Source of the DNA: Ewingella sp. CoE-038-23
Lineage (GTDB): Bacteria; Pseudomonadota; Gammaproteobacteria; Enterobacterales; Enterobacteriaceae
Reading direction: 5' to 3'
DNA: 64,000 nt
Assembly (NCBI RefSeq): GCF_040419245.1
Contig: NZ_JAZHOH010000001.1
Span: 372,001-436,000, forward strand
Under the pieces are notes generated by a model, which was given only the letters and a program-made list of their open reading frames with translations, made no database searches and was not told the DNA's origin. Made by a program: the position numbers and the translations under genes. Position 1 is the first letter of the stretch; the number at the start of each line of letters is the position of its first letter. This document shows, piece after piece, positions 41,101 to 50,393 of the stretch.

Positions 41101-44100
41101 GACATGACCTCAACCTCACCGCCAGCGCAGTCAACGCCAAGGGCGACGCCAGCCTGAGCGCGGGGAATGACGTTAATCTGACGACGATGGACAAGAGCAG
41201 CCATCAGACCACCAAAAACAGTCAGAACGATGTCAACAATGCGACGCGCAGCAGCGTCAGCAGCGGCGGCGATCTGGATATCTCTGCCGGTCGTGACCTC
41301 AACTCGCGGGCTGCCCAGCTCGCCGCTGACCTCAATACTTCGCTCAGCGCCGGGCGCGACGTCAACCTCGCCGCGCAGCAGACCAGCAGCTACAGCGAAC
41401 ATCACGGCAGCAAAGACCAACACATCACCGAGACGGTTCGCCAGCAGGGAACCGACATCACCAGCGGCGGCGGCACTTCAATCGCTGCCGGTCGTGATAT
41501 CAACACCCAAGCCGCCGAAGTCAAAGCGGTCGGCGATCTGGCGCTCAACGCCGGGCGTGACGTCAATATCACCACCGCCAAAGAGAGCGACTACCAGTAC
41601 GACGAAGAGACCAAAACCAAAAAAGGCCTGTTCTCCAGCACCACCACGCACACCGTAAAAGAGGACTCTTCCACCACCGAGAAGGGGACGCTGCTGAGTG
41701 GGGATAATGTTTCTGTTGTGGCTGGGCAAGATCTGAACGTGACGGGTTCGGCGATTGCGGGAGATGGTCAGGTTGGGCTGAAGGCGGGTAATGACGTCAA
41801 CATTGTGGCGGCAACCGAAGAACAATCGAGCTACCGACTAGATGAGAAGAAAAAGAGCGGCTTATATAGCGGCGGCGGTATTGGGATCACCGTCGGCAGT
41901 GTTTCATCCAAACATGAATTAAACTCTGCAGACACCACTCAGAGTCAGAGTGTCAGCACCGTGGGCAGCACTGGCGGCAACCTGAGTGTGGAAGCTGGTG
42001 GTAAGGCGTTGATCAGCGGCGCGGATCTGATTGCAGGCAAAAACATGTCTGTCACAGGCGACTCGGTGCAAATCGATCCGGGTAAAGATACTCACCGCAG
42101 TGATGAAAAAACCGAGCAGAAGAGCAGTGGTATTACGCTGGCACTCTCAGGAACCGTCGGCAGCAATATCAACGCGGCGGTAACCACGGCGCAGCAAGCT
42201 AAACAGGAGAGTGATGGCCGACTGGCTGCGCTGCAAGGGGCAAAAGCCGCACTTTCGGGTGTTCAGGCTTCACAAGCGAGCCAACTGGCCGAAGCGAAGA
42301 ATGATACTGGCAATATGATCGGCATTAGCATTTCAGCCGGAATGCAAAAGTCCTCGTCTTCCCAGCATCAAGAGCAAGTCGCGGTTAATGGCTCGACCTT
42401 AAACGCGGGTAATAACCTGACGGTGACGGCAACCGGTAAAGGCTCAAGTACCAATAGCGGCGACATCGCCATCGCGGGTAGCCAACTTAAAGCCGGGGGT
42501 GACACCACGCTTGACGCTTCCCGAGACATTTTGTTGGGCGGTGCTGCTAATACTCAACTCACGGAAGGCAGCAATAAGAGCAGCGGCGGCAATATTGGCG
42601 TCAGTTTGGGCGTGTCCAATGGTGGGCAGGGCGGCGGTTTAAGTGTCTTCGCCAACGCCAATGCCAGCAAAGGCAATGATAAAGGCAACGGCACGACGTG
42701 GACCGAGACCACCCTCGACAGTGGTAAAACGCTGAACCTGCTCAGCGGGCGCGATACCTCGCTCGTGGGGGCTCAGGCCAATGCCGACACCATCAATGCT
42801 GATGTCGGTCGCAACCTGACGTTGCAAAGCCAGCAGGATACCGATCGTTACGACTCTAAACAGCAGAGTGTCAGCGGCGGCTTAAGCGTGGCGATTATCG
42901 GCGCAGGCGGCTCGGCCAGTCTGAGTGTCAGCAGCGATAAGATGCACAGCAACTTTGATTCGGTGAATGAGCAGACGGGACTATATGCAGGTAAGGGCGG
43001 GTTTGACATTCATGTCGGTGACCACACGCAGTTAGACGGCGCGGTGATCTCAAGTACCGCAAATGCAGACAAAAATAGTCTGGATACGGGGACTTTGGGC
43101 TTTAGCGATATCCATAACGAAGCCGATTATAAAGTCGATCATCAAGGCGGCGGCTACAGCTCTGGTGGCCCGGTCGGCGCACAAATCGTCGGCAACATGG
43201 CAAGTGCGCTACTGTCCGGCATTAATAATTCTGGGCATGCGGAAGGCAGCACGCAGGCCGCCGTCTCGGCGGGCACTATCACGGTTCGTGACCAAGCAAA
43301 TCAGCAACAGAATGTCGCTGACCTTAGCCGCAATACTGAACATGCCAACGGCAGCATCACGCCAATCTTCGACAAAGAAAAGGAGCAGAAACGTCTTGAG
43401 CAGACACAGCTGATTAGTGAGGTATCGAGCCAAGTAGCAGACGTAGTTCGGACGCAGGGACAACTTAAAGCCATTGATGCCGGTAAAGCTGAACTGGCGA
43501 AAAGCAATATTTATGAGCCTGCGAAAGATGCACCGACACAAGTATGGAAAGATTATAACGATAAAGTAGAAGCCACCAAAAGTTACCAAGAGACCCAGAA
43601 AAATTACGGGACGGGAAGTTCGCTTCAGCGTGGTATTCAGGCGGCGACGGCAGCAATTCAGGGCTTGGCCGGTGGTGATATTCAGTCAGCGATTGCCGGT
43701 GCGAGTGCGCCATATATGGCGTCACTGATCCACAAATTAACCGAAGAGCCTAATCCTACCGACCCGAATGGTGAGCCGGTAGTCAATCGTGAAGCCAATC
43801 TGATTGCCCACGCGGTTCTCGGCGCCGTGGTGGCTCAGATGCAAGGTAACAGTGGATTGTCAGGCGCATCGGGTGCCGCCATCGGCGAGTTCATTGCGCA
43901 AGAAATGTATCCGGGCGTTAAGCGAGCAGATCTCAGCGAAGAGCAGAGACAAACTATCTCTTCACTTTCAACTCTCGCTGCTGGCCTTGCTGGTGGCTTA
44001 ACCGGAGATAGCTCGGCCAATGTCGTTGCGGGTGCGCAGGCAGGGAAGAACTCTGCCGAAAACAATAATCTTTCATTGCCCTCAGGGATGGTTGATTACG

Positions 44101-44705
44101 GTCAAGCAGCAACTTCATGGAATCAATACGCTGTAGACAACAATCTATCTCCTGAACAGACGCAGGCGGGGTTGGATAGGTTAGCAAAAGGTGATTTACC
44201 GGAAGGTGCTAATATAGCGAAAGTCGTTGTTGATGGTTATGTGGATGGTGTAATGATTGCGGGAGCCTGGTATCTGGGGCCAGCGGCATCGATAGGAAAA
44301 GTTGTTGCGAGTTCTGCAATAAGCGAAATCGCCAATGGCTCTTATCAGTGGTATGACCTGAGTCAATCGGGTAATGAAAATAAGAGTTGGGATTACTGGG
44401 GAAGTGTCTCGGCAGGCATCACCGGGGCGCTGGCTCCGGGGCGGGGCGTCTGGCAGAACGCAGGGATTGCAGCAGGTGGGACATTGTTTACAGATGGCCC
44501 AGATAAAGGCGCTTTAGCTGGAACTGGGGCTGGTTGGGCATTTGGTGCAATAGTTGGAGTAGTTGCACCGCCTATATTGAATCCAGTTTTAGGCCCTGGC
44601 TCTGGCTTTGTTAGTGATGTCATTAGTTCTGTTGGTGGTGAATTTATTGGTAATAAAATCGAAGATAAAATAAATAAGAAGGATTTCAATAATGCTGATA
44701 AATAA
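32169..44705 (+). CDS. cdiA: CdiA contact-dependent inhibition effector, 4178 residues
   Basis: The frame is open from 32154, but GAGGA before 32169 favours that start. Signal peptide to about residue 35. The TPS export domain carries NPNL (about 102) and NPYG (about 144). Long FHA-1 beta-helix repeats rich in N/G/S reach about 2200. A less repetitive receptor-binding-like segment follows, then FHA-2 repeats (SAGRDVN, AGNDVN) to about 3700. A pretoxin domain (about 3824-3962) ends in AENN (3963-3966) instead of VENN. The last 212 residues are the toxin. They are rich in Gly/Ala with two long hydrophobic stretches ([39 protein letters not shown]), suggesting a membrane-acting toxin. The next gene, overlapping by 14 bases, encodes a membrane protein, as expected for immunity to such a toxin. 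Confidence 0.93.
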   Translation: MDDLTTQPVATWRKLLTYTLVTLLAAQPLLPAFAAGVTVANGNTQVDQAGNGVPVVNIATPNQAGISHNQYNDFNVDQEGLILNNATGKLTQTQLGGLIQNNPNLQPGKEAQGIINEVVSANRSQLNGYMEVAGKAANVMVANPYGITCNGCGFLNTPNATLTTGKPVLGADGSLQSLEVTQGAITIEGKGLDATQSDAFSLVSRAAQINAGLHAKDLNVTVGANSVDAQGHATPLAAGNAPQLAIDTGALGGMYANRIHLVSSDKGVGVNLGNLNSAVGDMQIDANGKLALGNTTSNGKLTANAQEIALQGTQQASGDIALNSQGQLAVQNSRVTSGGNLALNGGQLSADGQAQVSAAGNINANAANGGQWQGSLTAGKDLQLSGGDFSNGGTLAAAGNSQLTARNLTNNGVISAGGSLQLKAEQELTQGANGSVAVNSSLNIAAGNANLGGKISGKRDSQMNFGSLNTTAGSAISSDGDLTVNADSAQLGGLLSGDQQLTGRFGQLTTSAGSQIQSGSDADIAATGSAALWGNLRAGRNLQLNSGSLSADKGAQVYAVGNVLANGGNNGVWNGNLTAGGDLALNAADFTTNGTLAAGGNSQITAQKLTNGGMIQAQGQQSLNATDLSNSGKLQSGGGQQIHANNLDSQGSIASQQGLDLQIAKQLNVGEAGSLFAGDKLNAHAGDMALDGVLIGKNGLTLGGDSLTSGQNSLLNSQGDIALNSTDFTHGGLLDAGGSSNITTQKLTNTGVLQAQGEQKIQTAELNNGGKIQSKAAQNIQADSLQNDGAISADGNLQLNVKKELTQGDNGSLATNSALGIATAQAVLGGKITGQRGTQLDAGSLSTSGNSSITSGGDLAINADTAQLGGLISGDGLLTGRFGQLTAAAGSQLQSGADANIAATDSAALWGNLRAGRNLQLNSGSLSSGKGAQVYAVGGVNANAGNNGVWNGSLTSGGDLDFNAADFTNGGTLAAGGNAQLITQKLTNGGLIQALGQQNLTASDLSNGGKLQSGSAQQIHANNLDNQGLMGSQQGLDLQVARQATIGDQGSVFAGDRLGFTSGQAQIDGVLTGKNGLTLNADAVNAGQNSVINSLGDIQLNAAQQALNGQLSTTGNVGLNATDLAVGAQGKIHSDKDLSVAASNGATVSGALDANTLQASGGKLQLNAGGSLAALGDMNLSAAQQQLDGTSSAGNNLTIAADTLNSASSGKTSAKNDLQAKIASGGQWLGSLIAGRDLGFTSGDFNNGGTLAANRNGQFGFKTLTNGGLLQSLGSQTLSGDIFNNNGTAQSGGDQTLTLNSFDNQGLTGAQGDLGLNVRDSLTTGDGSTLLSDGLLTLRAAQADLGGTLTGARGANLTASSLSSHAGSVQSSKGDVALNADTAKLNGFLSADGSMALTTQQLTTGNGSQTQGKNALGISASKQADLAGKLVTPGTLTLQAGTLNNSAALGANNVELNAGTLNNQGALTADNNLHVKADALQQQGSLAAQNQMNLEGKTLVNQGNIAAGDLTVNASGSLDNQQSGTLSASRGATLTTPTLTNQGTLAAKTLGVNAGSISNNGLVQGNGDTTLTANSLANGTQGRVLSGGTLDLHLGDTQNQGRLQGNQLNLTGNGLNNGGTLLGSNGLNTQLQGDLNNAGSLLTSGKAIINAATLENGGQLLSDKDATISAGRITNQGQMQGDTLTLNATNADNSGNIIGLKGLTAQLQQDLNNATSGKMLTQGALAITAAHATNNGSWQADSADLHANQLDLNGAIQTASRANLILTGALNTQSQGKVVSSGLAVLQASSLNNLGNWSANNLQLQGGTLSNGGTASGVSSLATSLSGQLQNQQGGALLSGGTSTLNAGNIANSGNLQANNLVFNTNSLSNNGQLQGQQSLSGTVKNDINNLGGGTLRSQGTLDLGAQSLLNQGQLQGDGVSHITLSNNLNNQGTLLSGGALTLSAPTLNNSGVLQSQGLTLSGNTLNNGGTLTGQGGSTLTFGQTYNQGQLQGDWLQLNGGELHNSGTLFASQALGINVQNADNQSSGKLYSAGNLTLVAPTLNPAGSLLARGDLTLQLGSGFNQSGTLAAGQNLSLSTQGDLNIYGTLQGNGIQLSSTGNFSNSGVLRGGGGTVGVDANNITLNGNGSLNSGGDIRLASRGQLNNSGFVGAAGNLLMSAAGQLGNTALLYAGNNLQLLADSINNYRGDILAGNSLWMMRDGSGAANTQVVNTSGNIETTNGDITINTGHLLNQRDGLSSSSSYQAGSNAGVNQGQSSIQIQLGDLNDDEIGVYLETRTRHTGGSNGKGNGGEESYTVVGLAPTKAAANRQFLVGSSTVTATATGGAGRIAANRNLAVSTGVLDNLGSNILAGGNIALSGSNLNNQSYENSVQNEYLTYQYIGTIGTLQKDTTLIPDIRKGNTRATHYETGLGDKITYKLTGAPTYETTSTGEGLRSVIQAGGAVNASFSNNISNTTTSANAGGISHEIGAPTLNGASGVQQVSGTQAQQLAAGKNLTLGSVQWTNSVQDALKQIGNQGAALTDYPLPTSNNGLFVANKDPSSPYLITTNPQLGQIGKTDPNLFNGLNDYLSRPTSSVSGVNQQATQNNGGPEFATVNHSGGMPSLSSVSAVASAQTPVAGSTAIATPAMGSVSAQGKVINPVVTPGQTTNPLIETRPQYTDETQFLGSSYFMDRLKLRPDYDYKFLGDAAFDTRYVSNAVLSQTGQRYVGGTGSDLQQMQYLIDNAAEQQAGLGLKLGVSLSPDQVAALTKSIVWWEKTTIDGQTVLAPKLYLSANDTHAVTGSVISGDTVNLDAGHIVNAGSTIQADTQLAAKSSGSLDNLNAGLIKSNGDLQLSAIGDINNIGSSISGKTVDLESLSGDINNITQAQQWNAAPATGKNKGLTFSDTLTGSLASISATDGLSLSAGNNINNTGAKLSAGTGLQLDALNDVNITANAINSDKTAFSGWYGNNGTRTISSDSQGSDISSGGMVDISAGHDLNLTASAVNAKGDASLSAGNDVNLTTMDKSSHQTTKNSQNDVNNATRSSVSSGGDLDISAGRDLNSRAAQLAADLNTSLSAGRDVNLAAQQTSSYSEHHGSKDQHITETVRQQGTDITSGGGTSIAAGRDINTQAAEVKAVGDLALNAGRDVNITTAKESDYQYDEETKTKKGLFSSTTTHTVKEDSSTTEKGTLLSGDNVSVVAGQDLNVTGSAIAGDGQVGLKAGNDVNIVAATEEQSSYRLDEKKKSGLYSGGGIGITVGSVSSKHELNSADTTQSQSVSTVGSTGGNLSVEAGGKALISGADLIAGKNMSVTGDSVQIDPGKDTHRSDEKTEQKSSGITLALSGTVGSNINAAVTTAQQAKQESDGRLAALQGAKAALSGVQASQASQLAEAKNDTGNMIGISISAGMQKSSSSQHQEQVAVNGSTLNAGNNLTVTATGKGSSTNSGDIAIAGSQLKAGGDTTLDASRDILLGGAANTQLTEGSNKSSGGNIGVSLGVSNGGQGGGLSVFANANASKGNDKGNGTTWTETTLDSGKTLNLLSGRDTSLVGAQANADTINADVGRNLTLQSQQDTDRYDSKQQSVSGGLSVAIIGAGGSASLSVSSDKMHSNFDSVNEQTGLYAGKGGFDIHVGDHTQLDGAVISSTANADKNSLDTGTLGFSDIHNEADYKVDHQGGGYSSGGPVGAQIVGNMASALLSGINNSGHAEGSTQAAVSAGTITVRDQANQQQNVADLSRNTEHANGSITPIFDKEKEQKRLEQTQLISEVSSQVADVVRTQGQLKAIDAGKAELAKSNIYEPAKDAPTQVWKDYNDKVEATKSYQETQKNYGTGSSLQRGIQAATAAIQGLAGGDIQSAIAGASAPYMASLIHKLTEEPNPTDPNGEPVVNREANLIAHAVLGAVVAQMQGNSGLSGASGAAIGEFIAQEMYPGVKRADLSEEQRQTISSLSTLAAGLAGGLTGDSSANVVAGAQAGKNSAENNNLSLPSGMVDYGQAATSWNQYAVDNNLSPEQTQAGLDRLAKGDLPEGANIAKVVVDGYVDGVMIAGAWYLGPAASIGKVVASSAISEIANGSYQWYDLSQSGNENKSWDYWGSVSAGITGALAPGRGVWQNAGIAAGGTLFTDGPDKGALAGTGAGWAFGAIVGVVAPPILNPVLGPGSGFVSDVISSVGGEFIGNKIEDKINKKDFNNADK

Positions 44706-44961
44706 AAAAAAGAATATAAACTTGAAGATTTTATTTTTAAGTGTTGTTTATCTTATTTTCTGTTGTTTCATTTTTTTCTTTATGGCTAGTGTTGTTATTG
44801 ACTTGATTTTTGATAGTAAGGTTAATTTAACACGAAAAGTAATTATAGATATCCTCGTTGTAAGTACTATCTCAGGAACTGCGGGGGGGCTGGGTTCATG
44901 GATTTTTGCCAAGATAGACGAACGTAAAGCCCGAAAATCTCCCCCATCAGATCCTGAGTAA
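44692..44961 (+). CDS. cdiI: Probable CdiI immunity protein, membrane-located
   Basis: 89 residues overlapping the end of cdiA by 14 bases, with AAGGA upstream inside cdiA. Two transmembrane segments ([40 protein letters not shown]) are followed by a basic, then acidic, cytoplasmic tail. Position directly after a toxin end, tiny size and very low GC compared with cdiA are typical of immunity genes. A membrane location matches the hydrophobic toxin end. No family name is assigned. Confidence 0.78.
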   Translation: MLINKKKNINLKILFLSVVYLIFCCFIFFFMASVVIDLIFDSKVNLTRKVIIDILVVSTISGTAGGLGSWIFAKIDERKARKSPPSDPE

Positions 44962-44966
44962 AGCAC

Positions 44967-44996
44967 AGATCCCGGCCACAGAGCCGGGATCCTTTT
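44967..44996 (+). terminator. Terminator after cdiI
   Basis: GATCCCGGC/GCCGGGATC stem with a six-base loop and TTTT. The same stem recurs after other immunity genes of this array (48364-48389 and 49982-50013, and degenerate at 46877-46903). Confidence 0.88.
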
Positions 44997-45020
44997 ATCA
45001 GCCGTTACCAGCACTACCCG

Positions 45021-45233
45021 TCACGGCGCTTGAACATCGCCGGCATCTTTAAGCTCTCCCGGAAAATCCTTGATCCACTGGTTCATCTTCTTCTCGTTGA
45101 AGTTAAGGATGCTTAAGCCTTCGGCGCAGCCCCACAGCTCGCGGGTGTTCTGGGTGGTGATGACGATGTAGTTCGGCAATACTACTATCTCCAACTGCAG
45201 CCAGTCGTCCAAGTCGGAGTAGACGCAGACCAA
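45021..45233 (-). pseudogene. SymE-like C-terminal fragment
   Basis: 70 codons (LQLEIVVLPNYIVITTQNT, then EKKMNQWIKDFPG). The first part matches the SymE AbrB-like strand (compare VMPGCLVLTAEE in the intact symE at 50031). The N-terminal half of SymE is missing. It points against the toxin genes, like all other symE pieces of the array. Confidence 0.5.
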
Positions 45234-45305
45234 TAATCAGAGTCAGGACAGCAACCACTAAGACTCGAAACAGCAAAGTGCGGAGGTGTCGTCCGCGCGG
45301 CGATT
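45228..45305 (+). pseudogene. Relic of a cdiA FHA-2 repeat
   Basis: About 75 bases align with cdiA at 42833-42902 ([14 protein letters not shown] becomes SQDSNH, stop, DSKQQS). The sequence then jumps straight to a pretoxin segment (MSQALAGG). It shows that this orphan cassette came from a whole cdiA gene by internal deletion. Confidence 0.65.
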
Positions 45306-46426
45306 ATGAGCCAAGCACTGGCTGGTGGGTTAGTACCCTATCTTTCACTGGCGGTGAAAAAAGCTACCGAAGGTGATCCGACGGCCAATATTGCGGGCCA
45401 TGCGTTAGCTGGGGCCGTTATCGCCTATCTACAAGGCCGTTCAGTGTCAGGCGGCGCAGCGGGTGCTGCGGGTGGCGAACTTGCTGCTCGTGCCATTATG
45501 GCAGAGATCTATCCGGGCAGAAGTGTTGAAAGCCTGAGTAACGATGAGAAGAGTAACATTCGTGCACTCAGTCTCTTGGCCGCGGGCTTAGCGGGTGGTA
45601 TAGCAGATAGCTCTTTAAATGCCGCAGGAACGGGAGCTGTTGGCGGTAAGGTGACGGTTGAGAATAATAATCTTGCTTTAATTCGTGCCGGGGGTGCCGT
45701 TTGTGCGGAGGTATCCGTATGCCGAGATAGTATTGTTAAACTGGGGCTTGGTGCTCTGCTAGGGGGGGGGCTGCAACATCTGCCATAGAAAACCTTTCTG
45801 AGTCGCAAAAAACTAATATTATGTTGGCGGCAATGTCTGGTGATCAGAAACTAATAGACAATTTGTCCCCGACAGAACGTGCAGCTTATGATGAACTGAA
45901 GACAAGCCAAGGAATTATCACTGTCTTCCCTTCTGAAGGAAAAGACCTCACAGGTGGAAAACTTGAGAATCCGATTGCTGATAACAGCAAAGGAACCTCT
46001 CTAGTAACTCCGGACCAAAGTGGTGGGCAAGGTGCGAGTAATACAGGGAATAGCGACGGCGCGCCGAATGTAGGTGGGAATACGATCACGACACCTGTTG
46101 CGGAGCAGAATCCGGATGATTTGGCTTATACATCAGAGAATAGTAAATATGTTCCCAGTCCCAAACATGCCGCTGGAGGCTGGGGAACCCCAATGGATTT
46201 AAGTGATTCGAAGGCCCAAGAGGTATTAAATAACTCTATTCAAGGCGGTAAGCAAAAATATGGAATTAGTGACGGTAAAATCTATGAATTCCAACCAGAT
46301 AATGTTGGTGGATGGCATGGTTATCCGGTACCAGGGACAGAAGCTCCACCTAAAGTATTACGTGAGTTCCTTACTAGAGGTGATATTAGCAAAGCTGAAT
46401 ACAATAAAATGATTAAAGGTAAATAA
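45306..46426 (+). pseudogene. Orphan cassette 1: pretoxin-VENN plus unknown toxin end, frameshifted in G9
   Basis: Frame one (45306-45788) encodes the pretoxin domain up to VENN (45657-45668) and a linker. It ends just after a run of nine Gs (45762-45770). The homologous linker at 53080-53100 has one more base there. Restoring one G joins it to the downstream frame, which continues through AATSAIENLSESQKTNIMLAA to 46426. The C-terminal 85 residues (KHAAGGWGTPMDLSDSKAQ ... YEFQPDNVGGWHGYPVPG) form a compact toxin-like domain that I cannot name. An immunity-like gene follows two bases later. The 5' end of the parental cdiA is missing. Confidence 0.75.
45762..45770 (+). repeat. G9 homopolymer at the frameshift point
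   Basis: Nine Gs where the sister copy reads a mixed ten-base sequence. Gain of one G would rejoin the two frames. It could be a slipped-strand switch or just a scar. Confidence 0.7.
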
Positions 46427-46428
46427 TA

Positions 46429-46872
46429 ATGAATAAGCTGAGTATCAGGTTGATTGAATCTGCGTCACTGAAATATCCACAATCAATTGAAATATCAATA
46501 GAAAGTAGTGGCGAACTGCACCTTCTGTTTACTGGGCGAGTCGATTTACCAGCATTCACTGAGTGGTTTATAGAAAATGAGGATGCAATCCGAAAATCGG
46601 ACTTTCCAGTAGATAATTTAACTCAAGATTCTTTAGCGAAAAAAGTACATTGTTTTTACGAAAACGCGAACGTAGATGACGATGATCTTATTGATGCAAT
46701 GTTTGATTATCGTGCATCTCATTGTCTTAGATTTGCTTGTCGTGGTGTTAATTTTCCTGAGATTTATATTGGGAAATTAGGTAGTGGGCATGAGGTTTCT
46801 TTATTTACTCAGAATGAAAATTGGCAGTATTTTTTTGATGTTGATGATTTTTTTTGCAAATTGAAATGCTGA
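46429..46872 (+). CDS. Probable immunity protein of orphan cassette 1
   Basis: 147 residues, acidic, no membrane segment, no family recognised. It starts two bases after the toxin frame, with AAAGG upstream, and is AT-rich like other immunity genes. It ends before a degenerate copy of the array terminator. Function is inferred from position only. Confidence 0.6.
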   Translation: MNKLSIRLIESASLKYPQSIEISIESSGELHLLFTGRVDLPAFTEWFIENEDAIRKSDFPVDNLTQDSLAKKVHCFYENANVDDDDLIDAMFDYRASHCLRFACRGVNFPEIYIGKLGSGHEVSLFTQNENWQYFFDVDDFFCKLKC

Positions 46873-46876
46873 ACAA

Positions 46877-46903
46877 GTCCCGGCCCAGTCGCCGAGATTT
46901 TAC
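46877..46903 (+). terminator. Degenerate array terminator after cassette 1
   Basis: TCCCGGC/GCCGAGA arms with a six-base loop and TTTT, a mutated version of the GATCCCGGC/GCCGGGATC stem found after the other immunity genes. Confidence 0.55.
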
Positions 46904-46924
46904 TTTGTAGCCTTAGCTGCCAAA

Positions 46925-47056
46925 CTAAGCCCTGATAACTAAACCCCCGTTCTCAGCCGTAATGCTCACCGGCTGGCCGGTGGTAATTCCCAGCTGTTCC
47001 AGCCATTTACCCTTAGTCGTCATTTGCGGGCTGGGGTTGGGTCTGCCGCCGTTGGG
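46925..47056 (-). pseudogene. symE 3' fragment
   Basis: Reads KGKWLEQLGITTGQPVSITAEN and ends VIRA-stop, the C-terminal AbrB-like part of a SymE protein. The start and N-terminal half are missing. Nearly the same fragment recurs at 48398-48545. Confidence 0.7.
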
Positions 47057-47390
47057 TCTTCGCCGTCCGGACATCAAAGTACATAGATGAAAATGGTTGT
47101 AAGTCGCTAATTGTAATGGAAAAAGAGGGTTTAGTGCAGTGATTCACGTAAGAGTGAGTTGTTGTTTAGAATAATGCGCTGATTGATGCGGGTGATAAGC
47201 AACGTCAGGATACGAAATGGGCGCTGCCTTATCTGGAAGGTGATAAGAAGGTACAAGCCGAAAAACTGATCAGTGACCTGAATGCGAAGGATAAAGCCTT
47301 TGATGCCGCCATAGATGCAGCATGTAAGAATCTGTCATCAGAAGACTGTCGGGGTATGCGTCAGGAGCTGGCGGCAATGGGTAAAAGCTA
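47057..47390 (+). repeat. Direct repeat, copy 1
   Basis: Together with the symE fragment to its left this block is repeated at 48546-48873 with few changes. It includes a shared non-coding lead-in, the stop-containing VENN relic (GTT TAG AAT AAT in place of GTT GAG AAT AAT) and the first 70 codons after it. Homologous recombination between the copies would delete the Ntox50 cassette. Confidence 0.85.
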
Positions 47391-48033
47391 TGATGCCCAG
47401 CTTGATGGTCAGTACATCGGCACAATGGCCAGCGTTTACAAAGAGGGAGCAGATCAGGTTGATGGTCTGCTGTGGAAGTATGCGACGGCGGATGCCCAAG
47501 CTGAAAAAGAAAGAAATATTCAGATCCTGGTCAGTAAGGGGATCCCAGAGAATGTAGCAGCCGGACTCGTTACGGGAATGGCTGCAGTCCATACGGCTGC
47601 GGCGATTGGTGGTGCGGTGTATGGAATGAAGGGGCTAGATGTTCCTGCGATAAATAAACCAAGTACGTTGGCACCAGAAACGGTAACAACTAAAGGGGCG
47701 ACGGCAAGCTCGGGTTCTGTAAAAAATGTGTCAATTAACCAAGGTCAACAGAATAAACACATACCAGGTACAAACGAATACAAAATAGCTTCTGATGCGG
47801 GTTTAAATAAAAGTACTATCACAGTGTCTTCGGAAGTGTTGTTACAGAAAGTCGGGAGTGGTCAACAGGTTGGGAATGTTGCCATCGGAATTCCAGGTTC
47901 AAAAGAGAGAATTAATTACGGTCAAGTGATCGGGAATTATATCGACCCACAAACTGGTATCTCTACGCCGACAACCAATGGTATTGTTCACTATGGTAAG
48001 AATGGTGTTCATATTGTTCCAGCAAGGCCATAA
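47170..48033 (+). pseudogene. Orphan cassette 2: CdiA C-terminal part with Ntox50 domain, 5'-truncated at VENN
   Basis: The open frame begins exactly at the NN of VENN, where a TAG replaces the E codon, and runs to 48033. The first ATG is at 47356, without a good ribosome binding site. The region after VENN is the usual CdiA linker (ALPYLEGDKK, CRGMRQELAAMGKSYDA). The last 95 residues are a polymorphic toxin type 50 domain: GQQNKHIPGTNEY, ERINYGQVIGNYIDPQTG, TTNGIVHYGKNGVHIVPARP. The catalytic part is complete, but the 5' part of the parental gene is lost, so the toxin can act only after recombination or from internal starts. Confidence 0.82.
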
Positions 48034-48059
48034 AAAGCATAAGTAAGGAGCTATTTTTA

Positions 48060-48359
48060 ATGATTGATACTGATTTTTCGAACTATTTAAAGTTATCCCT
48101 GCAAAGGGCGTTGCTTGGTAATGTAACCCCTAATATTAGAAGTGTGGCTGTTATTTTAGACGCCAAGAATATCCGGCTATTTTTTTATTATGATGGTGAG
48201 TTTACAGATTGTGATGAAGAATTAGCATCAGAAGTTGAGACTGAAATCATGGCTGATTTTGATGACGACTTTATTATTAGCACTCATCTTGAACGGCTTG
48301 ACTATCCTAAGCCAATCAAAATCAACAATGGTTATTGTGTTTATTTAAGAAAAGAATAA
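48060..48359 (+). CDS. Probable immunity protein for the Ntox50 cassette
   Basis: 99 residues, acidic (pattern FFYYDGEFTDCDEELASEVE near residue 40), 26 bases after the toxin end, with AAGGAG upstream of the ATG. It is followed by the strongest terminator of the array. I recognise the general pattern from proteins adjacent to polymorphic toxins but cannot name the family with confidence. Confidence 0.68.
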   Translation: MIDTDFSNYLKLSLQRALLGNVTPNIRSVAVILDAKNIRLFFYYDGEFTDCDEELASEVETEIMADFDDDFIISTHLERLDYPKPIKINNGYCVYLRKE

Positions 48360-48363
48360 TGTT

Positions 48364-48393
48364 GTAAGATCCCGGGCCCGGGATCTTACTTTT
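48364..48393 (+). terminator. Terminator after cassette 2, perfect 26-bp palindrome
   Basis: Arms GTAAGATCCCGGG and CCCGGGATCTTAC directly abut without a loop (48364-48389) and TTTT follows. It is the array terminator stem extended and made perfect. Confidence 0.8.
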
Positions 48394-48397
48394 AAAC

Positions 48398-48545
48398 TTA
48401 TGCTCTGATCACCAAATACCCGTTCTCAATCGTAATACTCACCGGCTGGCCGGTACTTAATCCCAGCTGTTCCAGCCACTTCACTTTAATCGTTAGCTGC
48501 GGGCTGGGGTTCGGTCTGCCGCCGTTGAGCCTGCCGTCGTTGGGG
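48398..48545 (-). pseudogene. symE 3' fragment, second copy of the small type
   Basis: Reads KVKWLEQLGLSTGQPVSI and ends VIRA-stop; homologous to the fragment at 46925-47056. N-terminal half absent. Confidence 0.7.
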
Positions 48546-48873
48546 GGTCGCCGTACGGACATCAAAGTGTATAGGTGAAAATGGTTGTAAGTCGCTAATT
48601 GTAATGTGAGAAGTGGGTTTAGTGCAGGGATTCACGTAAGAGTGAGTTGTTGTTTAGAATAATGCGCTGATTGCTGCGGCTGATAAGCAACGTCAGGATG
48701 CGAAATGGGCGCTGCCTTATCTGGAAGGTTATAAGAAGGTACAAGCTGTAAAACTGATCAGAGACCTGAATGCGAAGGATAAAGCCTTTGATGCCGCCAT
48801 AGATGCAGCATGTAAGAATCTGTCATCAGAAGGCTGTCGGGGTATGCGTCAGGAGCTGGCGACAATGGGTAAT
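48546..48873 (+). repeat. Direct repeat, copy 2
   Basis: Counterpart of 47057-47390. At about 48875 the sequence leaves the repeat and switches into a pretoxin segment (CGCCTGAGTAACGATGAG), so this copy is a recombination joint. Confidence 0.85.
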
Positions 48874-49599
48874 CGCCTGAGTAACGATGAGAAGAGTAAC
48901 ATCAGTGCACTCTGTACTTTGGCCGCAGGCCTAGCGGGTGGCGTAGCAGGCAACTCCTTAAATGCCGCAGGAACGGGAGCTGTTGGCGGTAAGGTGGCGG
49001 TTGAGAATAATGCGCTGGGTGGATCTACTCCGACAACTTGTGCCAACGGGGTAGATATCCTCCATGGCGGTGGGAGTGTTATTGGTAACTCTGGAAGTGC
49101 AGCAGGTGGGGTTGCGGGAGCGGGTATGGGTGCAATAATTGCAGAGATGTTCGGCGATGATGACAAAGAAACGCAAAGTCAGCCCAATGCAGGGAAAGAT
49201 CTGACAGATGCAGATAAGGCTGAACTGGGTGGAACGGGGTCTGGAACTGGAGCGCCTCCACCACCAGAAAATGATCCTAAATAGCAGAATGAAAAACCTG
49301 TAGAAAAACTTAATCAGAAGCAAGAAAGTTCTATCAAGAAGATTGATAACACTATAAAAAATGCACTGAAGGATCATGATATAACAGGAACTCTCAAAGA
49401 TATGGATGGTAATCCGGTACCCAAAGGGAATGGCGGGTATTGGGATCATATGCAGGAAATGCAGAATACTCTCAGAGGATTAAGAAATAATGCGGATACG
49501 TTGAAAAACGTGAATAACCCTGAAGCTCAAGCTGCATACGGTAGGGCAACCGACGCCATTAATAAAATAGAATCAGCTTTGAAAGGGCATGGGATATGA
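48658..49599 (+). pseudogene. Orphan cassette 3: chimeric CdiA end with Ntox28 (EC536-type) domain and amber stop
   Basis: Begins as a copy of the cassette-2 linker, then switches at about 48875 to the end of a pretoxin domain and a second, intact VENN (49000-49011). The frame is broken by a single TAG at 49282-49284 and continues in the same frame to 49599. The C-terminal part is a polymorphic toxin type 28 domain: NALKDHDITGTLKDMDGNPV, GGYWDHMQEMQNTLRGLRN, ending GHGI. The family member CdiA-CT of E. coli 536 is a tRNase that needs host CysK, bound by its C-terminal GYGI. The GHGI end here should bind likewise. The toxin is inactive unless the amber codon is suppressed. Confidence 0.85.
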
Positions 49600-49982
49600 G
49601 TACTTTTCGTAAATTGATAGGAAATATCAACGTAGCAAAGGAATCAAGTCAACAATCTCCGCTTGAACTATGGTTCGAACGCATCATCGATATACCAATC
49701 GAAGAGTTGGCTGTCGAAGATGTTTGCCGTGCTCTTCGACAGGAACTGTGTGTGGATCATTTGATGCCGAGAGTGTTGGATATTCTGACTGAGGACCCGC
49801 TGGCTGGAGAGTATTATGATGGTGAACTTATAGCTGCTTTATCGACAATAAAAAGAGAGGATCTAAAAGATTACATAAGTATCTTTATCCAAATAAAGCA
49901 GCTTATAAATCAGCTAGCCCCTTCAGATACTAACGATGATATAAAGAAAGATATATTAAAAATCAATGAAATAGTAATATAA
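49596..49982 (+). CDS. cdiI: CdiI-like immunity protein for the Ntox28 toxin
   Basis: 128 residues, overlapping the toxin stop by four bases (ATGA). Helical, acidic, with [20 protein letters not shown] near residue 24 and [19 protein letters not shown] near 62, which I associate with the CdiI family cognate to EC536-type toxins. It appears complete, so protection may be kept although the toxin frame has an amber codon. Confidence 0.78.
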   Translation: MSTFRKLIGNINVAKESSQQSPLELWFERIIDIPIEELAVEDVCRALRQELCVDHLMPRVLDILTEDPLAGEYYDGELIAALSTIKREDLKDYISIFIQIKQLINQLAPSDTNDDIKKDILKINEIVI

Positions 49983-50013
49983 AAAGATCCCGGCTAGGTC
50001 GCCGGGATCTTTT
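49982..50013. terminator. Terminator between cassette 3 and symE
   Basis: AAAAGATCCCGGC/GCCGGGATCTTTT stem with a six-base loop. It can serve both the plus-strand immunity gene and the minus-strand symE that ends at 50031. Confidence 0.88.
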
Positions 50014-50030
50014 GAGCTGTCAGCCAGCCG

Positions 50031-50393
50031 TCAAATCCACTTCCCGGCAGGTAGCCGCTTCGCCGTGATCACCTCGATAAACTCAAGGATCTGCTGCTGC
50101 TTGCGCCCTGAAAGCTTCGTGACTTTACGCAGCGTCTGCATAATCTCCGGCTTTGGCGGCGGTGGGGGTAACGGTTCTTCGGCGGTCAGTACCAGGCAAC
50201 CGGGCATTACCCGTATCTTCAGCGGTGTACCCGTCTCAAACCCCGCATCATCCAGCCAGCTTCCTTTAAGCGTGATGGAGGTTGCTTTGTTATGCGTCTT
50301 CCAGTCTCGAATGTAATCCACGGTATAACAGCGGGTTTTTAACTCCGGTGCATCTGTTGTAACCACTTCTGAAATAGAATTGAGCTCAGCCAT
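50031..50393 (-). CDS. symE: SymE-type toxin, complete
   Basis: 120 residues from the ATG at 50393, with AAGGAG seven bases upstream. The AbrB/SpoVT-like SymE fold is recognisable from TSITLKGSWLDDAGFETGT and LKIRVMPGCLVLTAEE (about residues 40-75). A proline run (PLPPPPPKPE) and a C-terminal helix follow. E. coli SymE is an SOS-induced protein made toxic by overproduction and held down by antisense SymR. I see no LexA box and cannot identify a SymR promoter. The upstream 180 bases are part of a large direct repeat. Confidence 0.82.
   Translation of the reverse strand: MAELNSISEVVTTDAPELKTRCYTVDYIRDWKTHNKATSITLKGSWLDDAGFETGTPLKIRVMPGCLVLTAEEPLPPPPPKPEIMQTLRKVTKLSGRKQQQILEFIEVITAKRLPAGKWI

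Noticed and set aside
32169..44000. Repeats in cdiA considered as a CRISPR-like or tandem DNA array
   Set aside because: The repetition is at protein level (FHA beta-helix repeats) with variable DNA and no spacer pattern.
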